Source of the DNA: Ruminococcus sp.
GTDB taxonomy: Bacteria; Bacillota_A; Clostridia; Oscillospirales; Ruminococcaceae
DNA: 64,000 nucleotides
Reading direction: 5' to 3'
NCBI RefSeq assembly: GCF_024684275.1
Contig: NZ_JAIKXF010000049.1
Coordinates: 6,233 to 70,232, forward strand
The translations under genes and the position numbers were made by a program. This document shows positions 17,432 to 26,473 of this stretch, one piece after another; positions within the stretch are counted from its first letter, which is position 1, and every line of letters starts with the position of its first letter. Under the pieces are notes generated by a model, which was not told the DNA's origin, did no database searches, and saw only the letters and a list, made by a program, of their open reading frames with translations.

Positions 17432-18879
17432 AAAGAGATACAGTAGTTACTAACCTCATCTGGAGACTTGGTGAACGCTTCGGCGCAAAAATGGTACAAT
17501 TCATTGTACAAATGATCCTTGCTAAAATGCTTGTGCCTGAGATATGGGGAACTATCGGTCTTATCCTCATATTCATCGAGATTTTACAGGTATTTATCGA
17601 AAGCGGTCTGGGAAATGCTCTCATTCAGAAAAAAGACGCTGACGACCTTGATTTTTCCACCGTATTCTACTTCAACTGCGTGGTATGCGGAGGAGCATAT
17701 CTGCTGATGTTCTTTGCCGCTCCTCTCATAGCATGGTTTTATAAATCCCCTGAGCTGACGCCTGCTATAAGAGTAATGAGTCTGGTACTTGTTGTTTCGG
17801 GACTGAAAAATGTTCAGCAGGCTTATGTCAGCAAAAATATGCTGTTCAAGCGTTTCTTCTTTGCAACGCTTATCGGTACCATAACTGCGGCTGTTGTCGG
17901 AATCGTAATGGCATATTTAGGCTTCGGATTATGGGCTATCATAGCTCAGAATCTCGTAAATGTCACCATTGATACCTGTATTCTCTGGATAACGGTAAAA
18001 TGGCGCCCCAAAAAAATGTTTTCGTTTCAGCGTCTGAAGCAGCTCTACTCCTTCGGCTGGAAGCTCTTCGCTTCATCTCTCATGGAGGTCATCTACCTTA
18101 AACTGAGAGGTCTTATAATAGGAAGAAAATACTCCAAGGAGGACCTTGCATATTATACCTACGGCGAGTACTTCCCTCAGTTTATAACAAGTATTCTCAA
18201 TTCCTCAATAGACAGCGTACTTCTGCCGTCTATGGCAAGCGTTCAGGATTCGCGTGAAAATGTAAAAAATATGACAAGACGCGCTATCAAGATAGGTACC
18301 TATATACTCATGCCTTTCATGGTGGGTATCATGGTTTGTGCAGGACCTGTAGTAAGGATAGTTCTGACAGAGGATTGGCTGCCTGTAATACCTTACCTCA
18401 GGATACTGTGTATCTCCTATGCTTTCATGCCAATACATACCGCAAATCTCAACGCTATAAAGGCTATCGGCAGAAGCGATACATACCTCAAGCTTGAAAT
18501 TATCAAGAAATTCGTGGATTTCGCTTCGATACTTGCAACAATGTTCATATCTGTAAAGGCTATGGTCTATGGTGTGCTTGCAGCGTCTGTCATCAGCCAG
18601 GTCATAAATGCATGGCCAAACAAGAAGCTGCTGAATTACAGCTATCTTGAACAGGTAGCGGATATGATACCACAAATAATTGCATCAGCTATAATGGGCG
18701 CTGTTATATGCCTCATAAACCTGGTGGATATCCACTATATACTCATGCTCATTATTCAGGTGCCATTAGGCGTTATAGTATACATCATCTGTTCAAAACT
18801 AATGCATATCGACAGCTTTGATTACCTGCTTGATGTTATAAAAAGTCTTTTAAACCGAAAGAAGGAAAAAAATATATGA
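17428..18879 (+). CDS. Wzx-type polysaccharide flippase (MOP superfamily)
   Basis: A 483-aa membrane protein with 12-14 hydrophobic segments. It opens with the common pattern NLIWRLGERFGAKMVQFIVQ and has PEIWGTIGLILIFIEI nearby. It fits lipopolysaccharide/teichuronic-type exporters of the MOP superfamily that flip undecaprenyl-linked repeats to the outside. It overlaps both neighbours by 4 nt (ATGA), so the operon is tightly coupled. Confidence 0.92.
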   Translation: MKRDTVVTNLIWRLGERFGAKMVQFIVQMILAKMLVPEIWGTIGLILIFIEILQVFIESGLGNALIQKKDADDLDFSTVFYFNCVVCGGAYLLMFFAAPLIAWFYKSPELTPAIRVMSLVLVVSGLKNVQQAYVSKNMLFKRFFFATLIGTITAAVVGIVMAYLGFGLWAIIAQNLVNVTIDTCILWITVKWRPKKMFSFQRLKQLYSFGWKLFASSLMEVIYLKLRGLIIGRKYSKEDLAYYTYGEYFPQFITSILNSSIDSVLLPSMASVQDSRENVKNMTRRAIKIGTYILMPFMVGIMVCAGPVVRIVLTEDWLPVIPYLRILCISYAFMPIHTANLNAIKAIGRSDTYLKLEIIKKFVDFASILATMFISVKAMVYGVLAASVISQVINAWPNKKLLNYSYLEQVADMIPQIIASAIMGAVICLINLVDIHYILMLIIQVPLGVIVYIICSKLMHIDSFDYLLDVIKSLLNRKKEKNI

Positions 18880-20093
18880 AAAAACTTATGATACTGGGCG
18901 GATCGGCTTTCATACTCCCCGTAATCGAAAAAGCTCACGAGCTGGGCTGCTACGTAATTACCTGCGATTATCTACCCGACAATATCGCTCATAAGTATTC
19001 CGATGAATACTGCAATGTAAGCGTTATCGACAAGGATGCCGTTCTTGAGGCAGCTAAAAAGCATAATGTAGACGGTATTATCTCATTTGCCTGCGATCCG
19101 GGCGTTGCTTCGGCAGCCTATGCAGCAGAAAAAATGGGACTTCCTTTCCAGGGACCTTATGAGTCCGTAAAGATACTTCAGGATAAGGGACTTTTCCGTA
19201 AATTTCTTACCGACAACGGCTTCAACTGTCCCCACTCAAAGAGCTACAGCGACAAGAATGCGCCTTTCAATGATATCGACTTCTTTGACTGGCCTGTTAT
19301 CGTAAAGCCTGTTGACTCAGCAGGCAGCAAGGGCGTTACAAGAGTTGACGATCCTGCAAAGCTCTCAGAGGCTATCGAAATTGCTCTGGACTGCGGTCAT
19401 AACGGACAGTTCATCATCGAGGACTTCATTACATTCAAGGGCTTCCACAGCGACGGAGACTTCTTCACAGTGGACGGAAAAATAGTATTCGGTCCATTTG
19501 CAGATCAGCTCTTCGACAAGCAGGCTGTTAATCCATACACACCTGCTATGCTGATATGGCCTGCTACAATGTCAGCCGATGACGACAAGGCGCTCCATGA
19601 TGACCTCCAGAGACTTATGGACCTGCTCAATATGAAAACAGGTATCTATAACATCGAAGCCTGCGTAGGCTCAAACGGCAAGCCCTACATCATGGAGGTA
19701 TCCCCCCGCGGAGGCGGCTGCCGCATCGCTGAGATACAGAATATGGCATACGGCGAAAATGCAGACCTTATCGAAAACGAGGTAAGAAAAGCTGTAGGAC
19801 TTCCTCTTACAAAGATAGAACAGGGCAAATGCGATGGTCACTGGGTACAGTTCGATATCCATTCGGATACAGACCGCGACCGTATCCTCAATTCTATCAC
19901 CATTGATCCCGAGGTCGAGAAAAACAACGTTAAATACACTATGATAACTGCAAAGGCAGGCGACGTTGTAAAGCCGTTTACAGGCGCTAATATGACCCTT
20001 GGCGATCTGTTCATGAGATTTGACACCCGTGAGGAGCTTGACAAAGCAATGTCAGATCCGTCTAAGTGGCTCAGGATCGAGTATCAGGACTGA
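18876..20093 (+). CDS. ATP-grasp carboxylate-amine ligase
   Basis: A 405-aa cytosolic ATP-grasp enzyme. The N-terminal preATP-grasp part is MILGGSAFILPVIEKAHELG. The ATP-binding core includes WPVIVKPVDSAGSKGV and GQFIIEDFI, and the Mg-binding end is MEVSPRGGGCRIAEIQN. Such enzymes activate a carboxylate as acyl phosphate and join it to an amine. Beside two aminotransferase-family genes and a GNAT, a likely role is linking an amino acid or small acid to an amino sugar. It overlaps the flippase by 4 nt. Confidence 0.88.
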   Translation: MKKLMILGGSAFILPVIEKAHELGCYVITCDYLPDNIAHKYSDEYCNVSVIDKDAVLEAAKKHNVDGIISFACDPGVASAAYAAEKMGLPFQGPYESVKILQDKGLFRKFLTDNGFNCPHSKSYSDKNAPFNDIDFFDWPVIVKPVDSAGSKGVTRVDDPAKLSEAIEIALDCGHNGQFIIEDFITFKGFHSDGDFFTVDGKIVFGPFADQLFDKQAVNPYTPAMLIWPATMSADDDKALHDDLQRLMDLLNMKTGIYNIEACVGSNGKPYIMEVSPRGGGCRIAEIQNMAYGENADLIENEVRKAVGLPLTKIEQGKCDGHWVQFDIHSDTDRDRILNSITIDPEVEKNNVKYTMITAKAGDVVKPFTGANMTLGDLFMRFDTREELDKAMSDPSKWLRIEYQD

Positions 20094-20106
20094 GCAGGAA
20101 AAATAT

Positions 20107-21051
20107 ATGAGAGAGATAGGCGGATACATCGAGTTTGAGACCTTTCATTCGGATATGCTGTATGATGACGGCATAAAGCTTAACTGCGGCAGAAACGGCT
20201 TTGCATATCTTATCGAGAGCAGAAATATCAAAAAAGTTCGCTTCCCGAAAATGATGTGCGATTCAAATGATAAGGTCCTCAGCAGCTATGATCTTAATGT
20301 GAGATATTACTCCATAGGCAGTGACCTAAAAATGGAGGATATAACCTTAGATGAGGATGAATGGCTGTACGTGGTTAATTACTACGGTCAGCTTACAGAT
20401 GAATATATCCTTTCACTGAAGAAAAAATACGACAGGATAATTATTGACAATGCACAGGCATATTTCCACAGACCTATAAAGGGCATAGATACTATCTATA
20501 CCTGCCGGAAATTTTTCGGAGTTGCCGACGGAGCAATACTTTTTACCGACGCAAAACTTGACAGACAGTTCCCTGCTGATGAATCCTTCGGAAGAATGAA
20601 TTTCCTTCTGGGACGATTTGAGAGAACAGCTTCAGAGTTTTACGGCGAATATGCCGCAAACAATGATATGTTCTTCGATGAGCCTATCAAGAAAATGTCG
20701 CGTCTTACCGAGAATATCCTTCACGGCATAGACTATGATCTCATTGAAAAGAAAAGAACAGAAAACTTCCGAACCTACCATGAAGCGCTCTCGGCTGTAA
20801 ATAAGCTCAGGCTCAATATCCCGGCTGGCGCTTTCATGTATCCGCTGTATATTGATAACGGCAAAAAAATAAGAAACAAACTCAAGGATATTAAGATCTA
20901 TATACCGACATTATGGCCTAATGTGCTTGACAACTGCACTGAATGCGATGCGGAATATGATATGGCAGAAAACATACTCCCTCTGCCTTGCGATCAGAGG
21001 TATTCATACAACGAAATCCAATATGTAATCGAGGCGATAAATAATGTATAA
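20107..21051 (+). CDS. Divergent DegT/DnrJ-like PLP protein
   Basis: A 314-aa protein that resembles the DegT aminotransferase fold but is shorter and weakly conserved. IIIDNAQAY supplies the likely PLP-holding D114, and CRKFFGVADGAIL supplies a possible Schiff-base K135, where typical members have KxxxxxEGG. The substrate motif of normal members is not visible. The start is MREIGG at 20107; the frame extends upstream but only inside the ATP-grasp gene. It may act on a different carbon or substrate from the two standard aminotransferases, or be non-catalytic. Confidence 0.65.
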   Translation: MREIGGYIEFETFHSDMLYDDGIKLNCGRNGFAYLIESRNIKKVRFPKMMCDSNDKVLSSYDLNVRYYSIGSDLKMEDITLDEDEWLYVVNYYGQLTDEYILSLKKKYDRIIIDNAQAYFHRPIKGIDTIYTCRKFFGVADGAILFTDAKLDRQFPADESFGRMNFLLGRFERTASEFYGEYAANNDMFFDEPIKKMSRLTENILHGIDYDLIEKKRTENFRTYHEALSAVNKLRLNIPAGAFMYPLYIDNGKKIRNKLKDIKIYIPTLWPNVLDNCTECDAEYDMAENILPLPCDQRYSYNEIQYVIEAINNV

Positions 21052-21574
21052 ACTCCGCGAATTGGAAAGCAGGGACCTTACAGTTATAAACTCATGGAGA
21101 AATGATCCTGAGCTGATAGGACATCTCGGCGCACCCTACAGATATATAAATCTCAGAGTTGACGAGGAATGGTTCGAGAATTATATGAGATCACGGGCAA
21201 GGAACGTGAGATGCTCTATCGTTGACGAAAATGACGATGTTCTGTACGGTCTTGTCAGTCTTACTAATTTAGACCAGTTCAATCAGTGTGCAGAGCTTCA
21301 TCTGATGATCGGCAATATCGAACACCGCGGCAAGGGTATCGGCACATTTGCTGTAAAGGAAATGCTTCACCACGCATTTATGAATCTTAATCTGCACAGG
21401 ATCGAGCTTTCTTGTCTGGCTGAAAATACAGTTTCAGCTAAGCTTTATGAAAACTGCGGCTTCAAACATGAAGGCTTTCAGCGAAAGGCTGTATTCAAAA
21501 ACGGAAAATATATCGATATGCATAGATATGCTATCCTTAGAGAGGAATATATGGAGATAAAAGGAAATGAATGA
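21044..21574 (+). CDS. GNAT acetyltransferase (RimJ/RimL-like)
   Basis: A 176-aa acetyltransferase. LRELESRDLTVINSWRNDPEL opens the RimJ-like type, HRGKGIGTFAVKEML is the acetyl-CoA loop, and LHRIELSCLAENTVSAKLYE followed by CGFKHEGFQRKAVFKNGKY ends the domain. It resembles PseH/FdtC-type sugar N-acetyltransferases. It overlaps both neighbours by 8 nt. The likely substrate is the 4-amino sugar produced by the next gene. Confidence 0.87.
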   Translation: MYKLRELESRDLTVINSWRNDPELIGHLGAPYRYINLRVDEEWFENYMRSRARNVRCSIVDENDDVLYGLVSLTNLDQFNQCAELHLMIGNIEHRGKGIGTFAVKEMLHHAFMNLNLHRIELSCLAENTVSAKLYENCGFKHEGFQRKAVFKNGKYIDMHRYAILREEYMEIKGNE

Positions 21575-22685
21575 TAATATTTTAGTTACCAGGTCCTCTA
21601 TGCCTGATTTTGAGGAATACTGCAACGAGATCAAGGGTATGTGGGACAGCCACTGGCTTACAAATATGGGCGAAAAGCATATGCAGCTCCAGAAAGAGCT
21701 CGAGGAAAGATTTGACGTTCCTCACGTTACACTTTATACTAACGGACACCTTGCCCTGGAAAATATAATCGCTGCTATGAACCTTCCAAAGGGCGGCGAG
21801 GTAATAACTACACCCTTTACATTCGCTTCGACAACCCACGCTATCGTAAGGAACGGGCTTACTCCCGTATTCTGCGATATAAACGATACTGACTATACGA
21901 TAAATACAGAGCTTATCGAAAGGCTTATCACAGACAATACCTGCGCTATAGTGCCTGTTCACGTATACGGTAATCTATGTGACGTTGAAATGATACAGAA
22001 GATAGCTGATAAATATGACCTCAAGGTAATTTACGATGCTGCTCATGCTTTCGGTGTGACCTATAAGGGCGAAAGTGCTGCCCGCTTCGGAAACGCTTCT
22101 ATGTTCAGCTTCCATGCCACAAAGGTGTTCAATACTATCGAGGGCGGCGCGCTCTGCTTCAAGGACGACAGTCTCGTTCAGAAGCTCAACGATATGAAGA
22201 ACTTCGGCATACACGGTCCTGAGGACGTTGCCTACATTGGCGGAAATGCTAAAATGAACGAATTTCAGGCTGCTATGGGCATATGCAACCTCAGACATAT
22301 CGACGACGAGATCGAAAAGAGACGCAAGGTCACCGAGCTTTACAGAAGCCGCCTCGAAAACGTCAACGGTATCAGGCTTTGCAAGCCGCAGAAGGACGTT
22401 AAGCCAAATTACGGATATTTCCCTGTTGTATTCGATGAAAAGCTCTTCGGTGCAACAAGAAATGAAGTATTCAAGGCTCTTGCTGAAAACGGCATAAATG
22501 CAAGAAAGTATTTCTACCCTATTTCCAATACCTTTGAGTGCTTCCACGGAAAGTACGACGTAAACGAGACTCCTGTTGCGCTCCACGTCAGCAAGCGTGT
22601 GCTCACACTTCCGCTGTATGCCGACCTCAGCGAGGAGATCGTCGAAAAGATATGTGATATAATCCTGAGCTTGAGAAAAAGCTGA
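21567..22685 (+). CDS. DegT/DnrJ/EryC1 family sugar aminotransferase
   Basis: A 372-aa PLP enzyme. K186 in FSFHATKVFNTIEGGAL is the Schiff-base lysine, D157 in IYDAAHAFGV holds the cofactor, and TTPFTFASTTHAIVRNG is the typical substrate loop. It resembles the VioA/FdtB type acting on dTDP-4-keto-6-deoxyhexoses. It is paired with the GNAT just upstream (8-nt overlap), so an N-acetylated amino-deoxy sugar is the probable product. The last of the sugar-modifying genes; a 52-nt gap follows. Confidence 0.9.
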   Translation: MNDNILVTRSSMPDFEEYCNEIKGMWDSHWLTNMGEKHMQLQKELEERFDVPHVTLYTNGHLALENIIAAMNLPKGGEVITTPFTFASTTHAIVRNGLTPVFCDINDTDYTINTELIERLITDNTCAIVPVHVYGNLCDVEMIQKIADKYDLKVIYDAAHAFGVTYKGESAARFGNASMFSFHATKVFNTIEGGALCFKDDSLVQKLNDMKNFGIHGPEDVAYIGGNAKMNEFQAAMGICNLRHIDDEIEKRRKVTELYRSRLENVNGIRLCKPQKDVKPNYGYFPVVFDEKLFGATRNEVFKALAENGINARKYFYPISNTFECFHGKYDVNETPVALHVSKRVLTLPLYADLSEEIVEKICDIILSLRKS

Positions 22686-22737
22686 GAAATATCATTTTTA
22701 AGGCTGCAAAAATCCACTTATTAGAAAGGCTGAAACC

Positions 22738-24261
22738 ATGAGGAATGATGAAAAAAACGTAATTGATTTCAGGGAGATTTTTTCTCTGATCTTCAGAAGA
22801 TTATGGCTTATAATCCTTTTCGCCGTATGCGGCGGTATAATTGCTTTCTGCGTATCCAAGTATTTCATCACACCAAAGTACGAATCACACCTTAACCTTT
22901 ATGTTCAGAGCAATTCAAGTATTATCAAGAACGGAAACAACTCAACAAGCGAAAAAGGAAACGATGTAAACAACCTGAAACAGCTCACAAATACATATAT
23001 CGAGGTACTCAATGACGACCTCGTTATGCAGGATATGAGCGATGAGCTTATAAAAAGATTCGGTGAGGACAAGATAAGAACTGTTTTCACTATCGACAGC
23101 GAAAACAGTATCCCGGCAAATGAGCTCCGTGACACTATCTTTATCGAAAGCGTTCCGGATACTCTTGTTCTCAAACTGAAGGTAATAACCAAGGATCCTG
23201 AGATCTCGGTTGCTATATGCAACTATTTTGCACTGTATTCCGACCAGTATCTCCATAAGGCTATCGGAAACGAGAGCGTTGCAAAGTATATGTCATGGGC
23301 AAAGTACAACGGTGTTCCGGTATCGCCAAACAAGATAAAGAATTCTGCTCTCGGTATGGTAGCAGGAATACTCCTTTCTCTGCTCCTTATATTCATAATG
23401 GACTTCTTTGACGATTCCGTAAGAAACGTAAATACTCTCAGCAACAGATATAACACAGCCGTTATCGGTGAAGTCGGACACTTTAAGACCAAGTTGAAAA
23501 GCGGCGATAAAAAGAACCGCTTCGTCAGTCTTTTCAATAAATACGTTCCGTTTACCGTAGTTGAAAATTACAAGGCTATCCGTACAAGTATAATCTACTC
23601 TCTCACATCTTATGACAAAAAGGTCATCTCGGTTTCATCAGCAGAGCCATTCGAGGGAAAATCCATTACCGCTGCCAATATCGCTATTACTCTTGCACAG
23701 GGCGGCAACAAGGTCCTCCTTATAGACGCTGACCTGAGAAATCCTGTCCAGCACGAGATATTCCGCATCAGCGAGAAGAAAGGTCTTGCAAATGCCCTCA
23801 CAAATATTTCTGACCTTGACAGATGCATAAAAAAGACATTTATGGACAAGCTTGATATTCTCTCCGCAGGCGACGCTGTAGCTAATCCTTCAGAGCTGGT
23901 AGCATCTGAGAATATGGATAAGCTTCTCGAAAAGCTTGAGGAAAAGTACACCTACATCATCATAGATACACCTGCTGTAAACTTCTTCACCGACGCGGTT
24001 GAGATCGCTAAGAAGGTATCGGGCATGGTAATGGTAGTACGATACAAAGAGACATCATCTGCCGATATTGACTCTGCAATGAGCAGGATCGAATTCTTCG
24101 AGGCAAATATGCTTGGCTTCATTATAAATGATATAAAGACCAGAAGAAAGTATAACAAGTTCGTTACTCCGAACAGAAGCATTTCAGCTGTTCCGAGGCT
24201 GACAGACGCTCAGATACAGAGCAGAAACAGAAATACAGGCGGCAATAAGTCTAAGAGATAA
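22738..24261 (+). CDS. Fused Wzz chain-length regulator and BY-type tyrosine kinase
   Basis: A 507-aa Wzc-like protein in one chain. The N-terminal membrane segment is about 20-42, the external Wzz part 43-202, and the second membrane segment 203-225. The cytosolic kinase is about 270-480, with Walker A 301-309 (SAEPFEGKS), Walker A' VLLIDADLR (326-334) and Walker B YIIIDTP (406-412). It would set polymer length through phosphorylation cycles. Many Firmicutes encode the two parts as separate genes. The C-terminal tail is Arg/Asn/Ser-rich and has only one Tyr, not the usual Tyr cluster. No cognate phosphatase is seen in the window. Confidence 0.9.
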   Translation: MRNDEKNVIDFREIFSLIFRRLWLIILFAVCGGIIAFCVSKYFITPKYESHLNLYVQSNSSIIKNGNNSTSEKGNDVNNLKQLTNTYIEVLNDDLVMQDMSDELIKRFGEDKIRTVFTIDSENSIPANELRDTIFIESVPDTLVLKLKVITKDPEISVAICNYFALYSDQYLHKAIGNESVAKYMSWAKYNGVPVSPNKIKNSALGMVAGILLSLLLIFIMDFFDDSVRNVNTLSNRYNTAVIGEVGHFKTKLKSGDKKNRFVSLFNKYVPFTVVENYKAIRTSIIYSLTSYDKKVISVSSAEPFEGKSITAANIAITLAQGGNKVLLIDADLRNPVQHEIFRISEKKGLANALTNISDLDRCIKKTFMDKLDILSAGDAVANPSELVASENMDKLLEKLEEKYTYIIIDTPAVNFFTDAVEIAKKVSGMVMVVRYKETSSADIDSAMSRIEFFEANMLGFIINDIKTRRKYNKFVTPNRSISAVPRLTDAQIQSRNRNTGGNKSKR

Positions 24262-24268
24262 AAAAAAC

Positions 24269-24306
24269 AGCGATACACTGTCATTCAAGTGTATCGCTTA
24301 TTTTTT
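24269..24306. terminator. Terminator of the exopolysaccharide operon
   Basis: AGCGATACACT (24269-24279) pairs with AGTGTATCGCT (24288-24298); an A-run precedes it and T6 follows. It can also serve the converging LRR gene. Confidence 0.88.
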
Positions 24307-26317
24307 ATTGCTGCTTCATATAGTTTTCCATTGTTTCGATCTTTGCTTTTGGAGTAGAAACATAAGCATAGTATGAAAGAATATGCGAAGCGTCCACAGC
24401 ATTTATTACGCTGTTGCGGTCCACATCAGCCGCAGTCTTCTGCTTATCGCTGAACTCACCGTTTTTATTGATAGATGTCATTGCATAATATATCAGTACC
24501 GTTGAAGCGTCAACTGCATTTACTGCCTTGTCGTTATCGACATCACCAAGTGAATAATCCTCGGTTATCTCAGGCTTTTCAGGTCTTGCAGGAGTATCGG
24601 GATTTTCGGGGATAGTAAACTCAGCCGAGGTCTTGTTTACCTCCAGCATTCTGTTTATCATCTCAGTATATTCAGTACGTGTAGCCTTTCCCTTAGGATC
24701 AAGCCGGCGTTCCTCCTTTGGAGCGCCCTCCTCGCCCTTTCCTTCCATGATATGCCATGTACAAGCCCAGCATATAGCCTCCCAATGGTCAAAATCCACC
24801 TCAAAATAGTCCATGAAATCGTCGCTTCTGCCGAAGTCGATAGCTCGCTCATAGTTCTTATACTCTGAGTATCTCATGAGCATAAGTGCTATATCCTCTC
24901 TTGTCACCCATTTGCCAACGCCGAAGGTATCTGAAAGGACATTGGGATAACCGAGGAACATGGAATTTTTCTCGCCCCAGAGAAGGGCATTTTCGTACCA
25001 TGCGCCGTGCTCTACGTCCTTGAATCTTGATTTAAGACCGCTTACACTTGGCTTTCCTGCCATTTCATACAGAGTCTGCACCGCTGCCTCACGTGTAATG
25101 AGCTGACTGGTATCGGTTATATCGTCATCGTCGGAAACATCTTCAATAAAAGCTGCCTTTGGAGTTTTATCAAGCTTTACCTTGTTATCAAAGGCGATAA
25201 AGAAGATATTATCTCCGCCTGTTGAGGTATCTCCGCCGTAATCTATCTTCCAAGCGTGGAATTTTCCGTAATTCCAGATGTCCTCGTCCTCTCCCTCATT
25301 GTGAGTCTTTATAAGGTAAGGATTATAGCCTATATCCAACTCGGTAAACTCATTTATGAACGCCTGCAGAAAGCGAAGATTAGGATTGTGACTGAGGTCA
25401 AGCCCTGTCAGTTCATTCTGCATACAGTCAAGATAAGCAAGCTTAGGATTGTGTGATACATCAAGGGTTTTCAGCTTATTATATGAGCATATGAGCTTAT
25501 TGAGCTCGGGATTGCGGCTTACATCTACGCTTGTGGCATTATTGTTTGAGCAGTTATAGTATTGCAGTCCCGGGCACTTGCTTACGTCGATGCTTCCCAG
25601 TTCCGGGTTATCCCAGACGTCAAGCCTCTTCATCAGTGGGCAGCAGGTAACGTCCAGTGTCTTGAATTTATTTCTGAATGCGTCAAGGTGCTGCATTCGC
25701 GGATTATGGCTGAGGTCAAGCTCAGTAAGCTCACAGTCTCCGCACATTAGGTGCTCAAGTACAGGATTATGGCTCACGTCTATCTTTTTCAGCGGATTGG
25801 AATTGCACTCGATATATGACATCTCGGGATTCTGCGAAACATTCAGCGAGGTCAGCTTGCAGTCATAGCAGTATACCCACTGCAGCGTCGGCGTTGACGA
25901 AAAATCCAGAGAGGTAAAGAGATTTCCAGAACACCATATACCTGTTATCTGCTGATTCTTACTGAGGTCCATAGTGGATATCTGGTTATCCATGCAGTAA
26001 AGTCCGCGAAGCTCCGTGATATACTCGATACCCTGCAAGGACTTGATATTTCTTCCGTTGCACCAGATATTTCGTGCAACTAAAAGCTCATCTGCATCTA
26101 AGGTGCCGTTTTTGTCCTTATCAAAGGCTTCAGATATATACGCTCTGAAATTCGCGTCAGGAAAAGTCGTTGAATTGACCTTAACGGGCTTGAGATTAGA
26201 GGTATAGTCCGCCGCATACACAGCTGAGGGCTCAGACGATACTGAAAATGTTGGAGAAAATGGAACAAAAGCTGTTACAGCCGCTATAACAGCCGCCGTA
26301 AGTTTATTAAGTTTCAT
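24305..26317 (-). CDS. Secreted leucine-rich repeat protein with SLH-like region and dockerin
   Basis: A 670-aa secreted protein. Signal peptide about 1-36; an EF-hand-like DKDKNGTLDADE near 75; about 12 LRR units of 20-23 residues with the pattern LxxLDLSxNPxLxxLxCxxN (85-345). Next comes an SLH-like region (about 400-560, with SRFKDVEHGAWYENALLWG and FGVGKWVTREDIALML) and a C-terminal dockerin with loops DVDNDKAVNAVD and DVDRNSVINAVD. SLH domains bind cell-wall polymers and dockerins bind cohesins, so it could tie a cellulosome to the cell or hold a ligand. AGGTGA supports the start at 26317 over the GTG nine bases upstream. Confidence 0.88.
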   Translation of the reverse strand: MKLNKLTAAVIAAVTAFVPFSPTFSVSSEPSAVYAADYTSNLKPVKVNSTTFPDANFRAYISEAFDKDKNGTLDADELLVARNIWCNGRNIKSLQGIEYITELRGLYCMDNQISTMDLSKNQQITGIWCSGNLFTSLDFSSTPTLQWVYCYDCKLTSLNVSQNPEMSYIECNSNPLKKIDVSHNPVLEHLMCGDCELTELDLSHNPRMQHLDAFRNKFKTLDVTCCPLMKRLDVWDNPELGSIDVSKCPGLQYYNCSNNNATSVDVSRNPELNKLICSYNKLKTLDVSHNPKLAYLDCMQNELTGLDLSHNPNLRFLQAFINEFTELDIGYNPYLIKTHNEGEDEDIWNYGKFHAWKIDYGGDTSTGGDNIFFIAFDNKVKLDKTPKAAFIEDVSDDDDITDTSQLITREAAVQTLYEMAGKPSVSGLKSRFKDVEHGAWYENALLWGEKNSMFLGYPNVLSDTFGVGKWVTREDIALMLMRYSEYKNYERAIDFGRSDDFMDYFEVDFDHWEAICWACTWHIMEGKGEEGAPKEERRLDPKGKATRTEYTEMINRMLEVNKTSAEFTIPENPDTPARPEKPEITEDYSLGDVDNDKAVNAVDASTVLIYYAMTSINKNGEFSDKQKTAADVDRNSVINAVDASHILSYYAYVSTPKAKIETMENYMKQQ

Positions 26318-26418
26318 TGTGATCACCTGCCGTTTATATTTTTTTCAGCCATATGGCTTTTACTCATTATATCATTGTATAATAGTAATTTCAAGACATA
26401 TTTTGTGCTTTTTTCAAA

Positions 26419-26456
26419 AAAACGCTCCGACTGTACCTCGCAAATACAGTCGGAGC
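26419..26456 (-). terminator. Terminator of the radical SAM/repeat-dockerin operon
   Basis: A 12-bp perfect stem (26424-26435 with 26445-26456), 9-nt loop, with a T-run on the minus strand after it. Confidence 0.88.
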
Positions 26457-26473
26457 TTGTTCTATTGCCTTTA

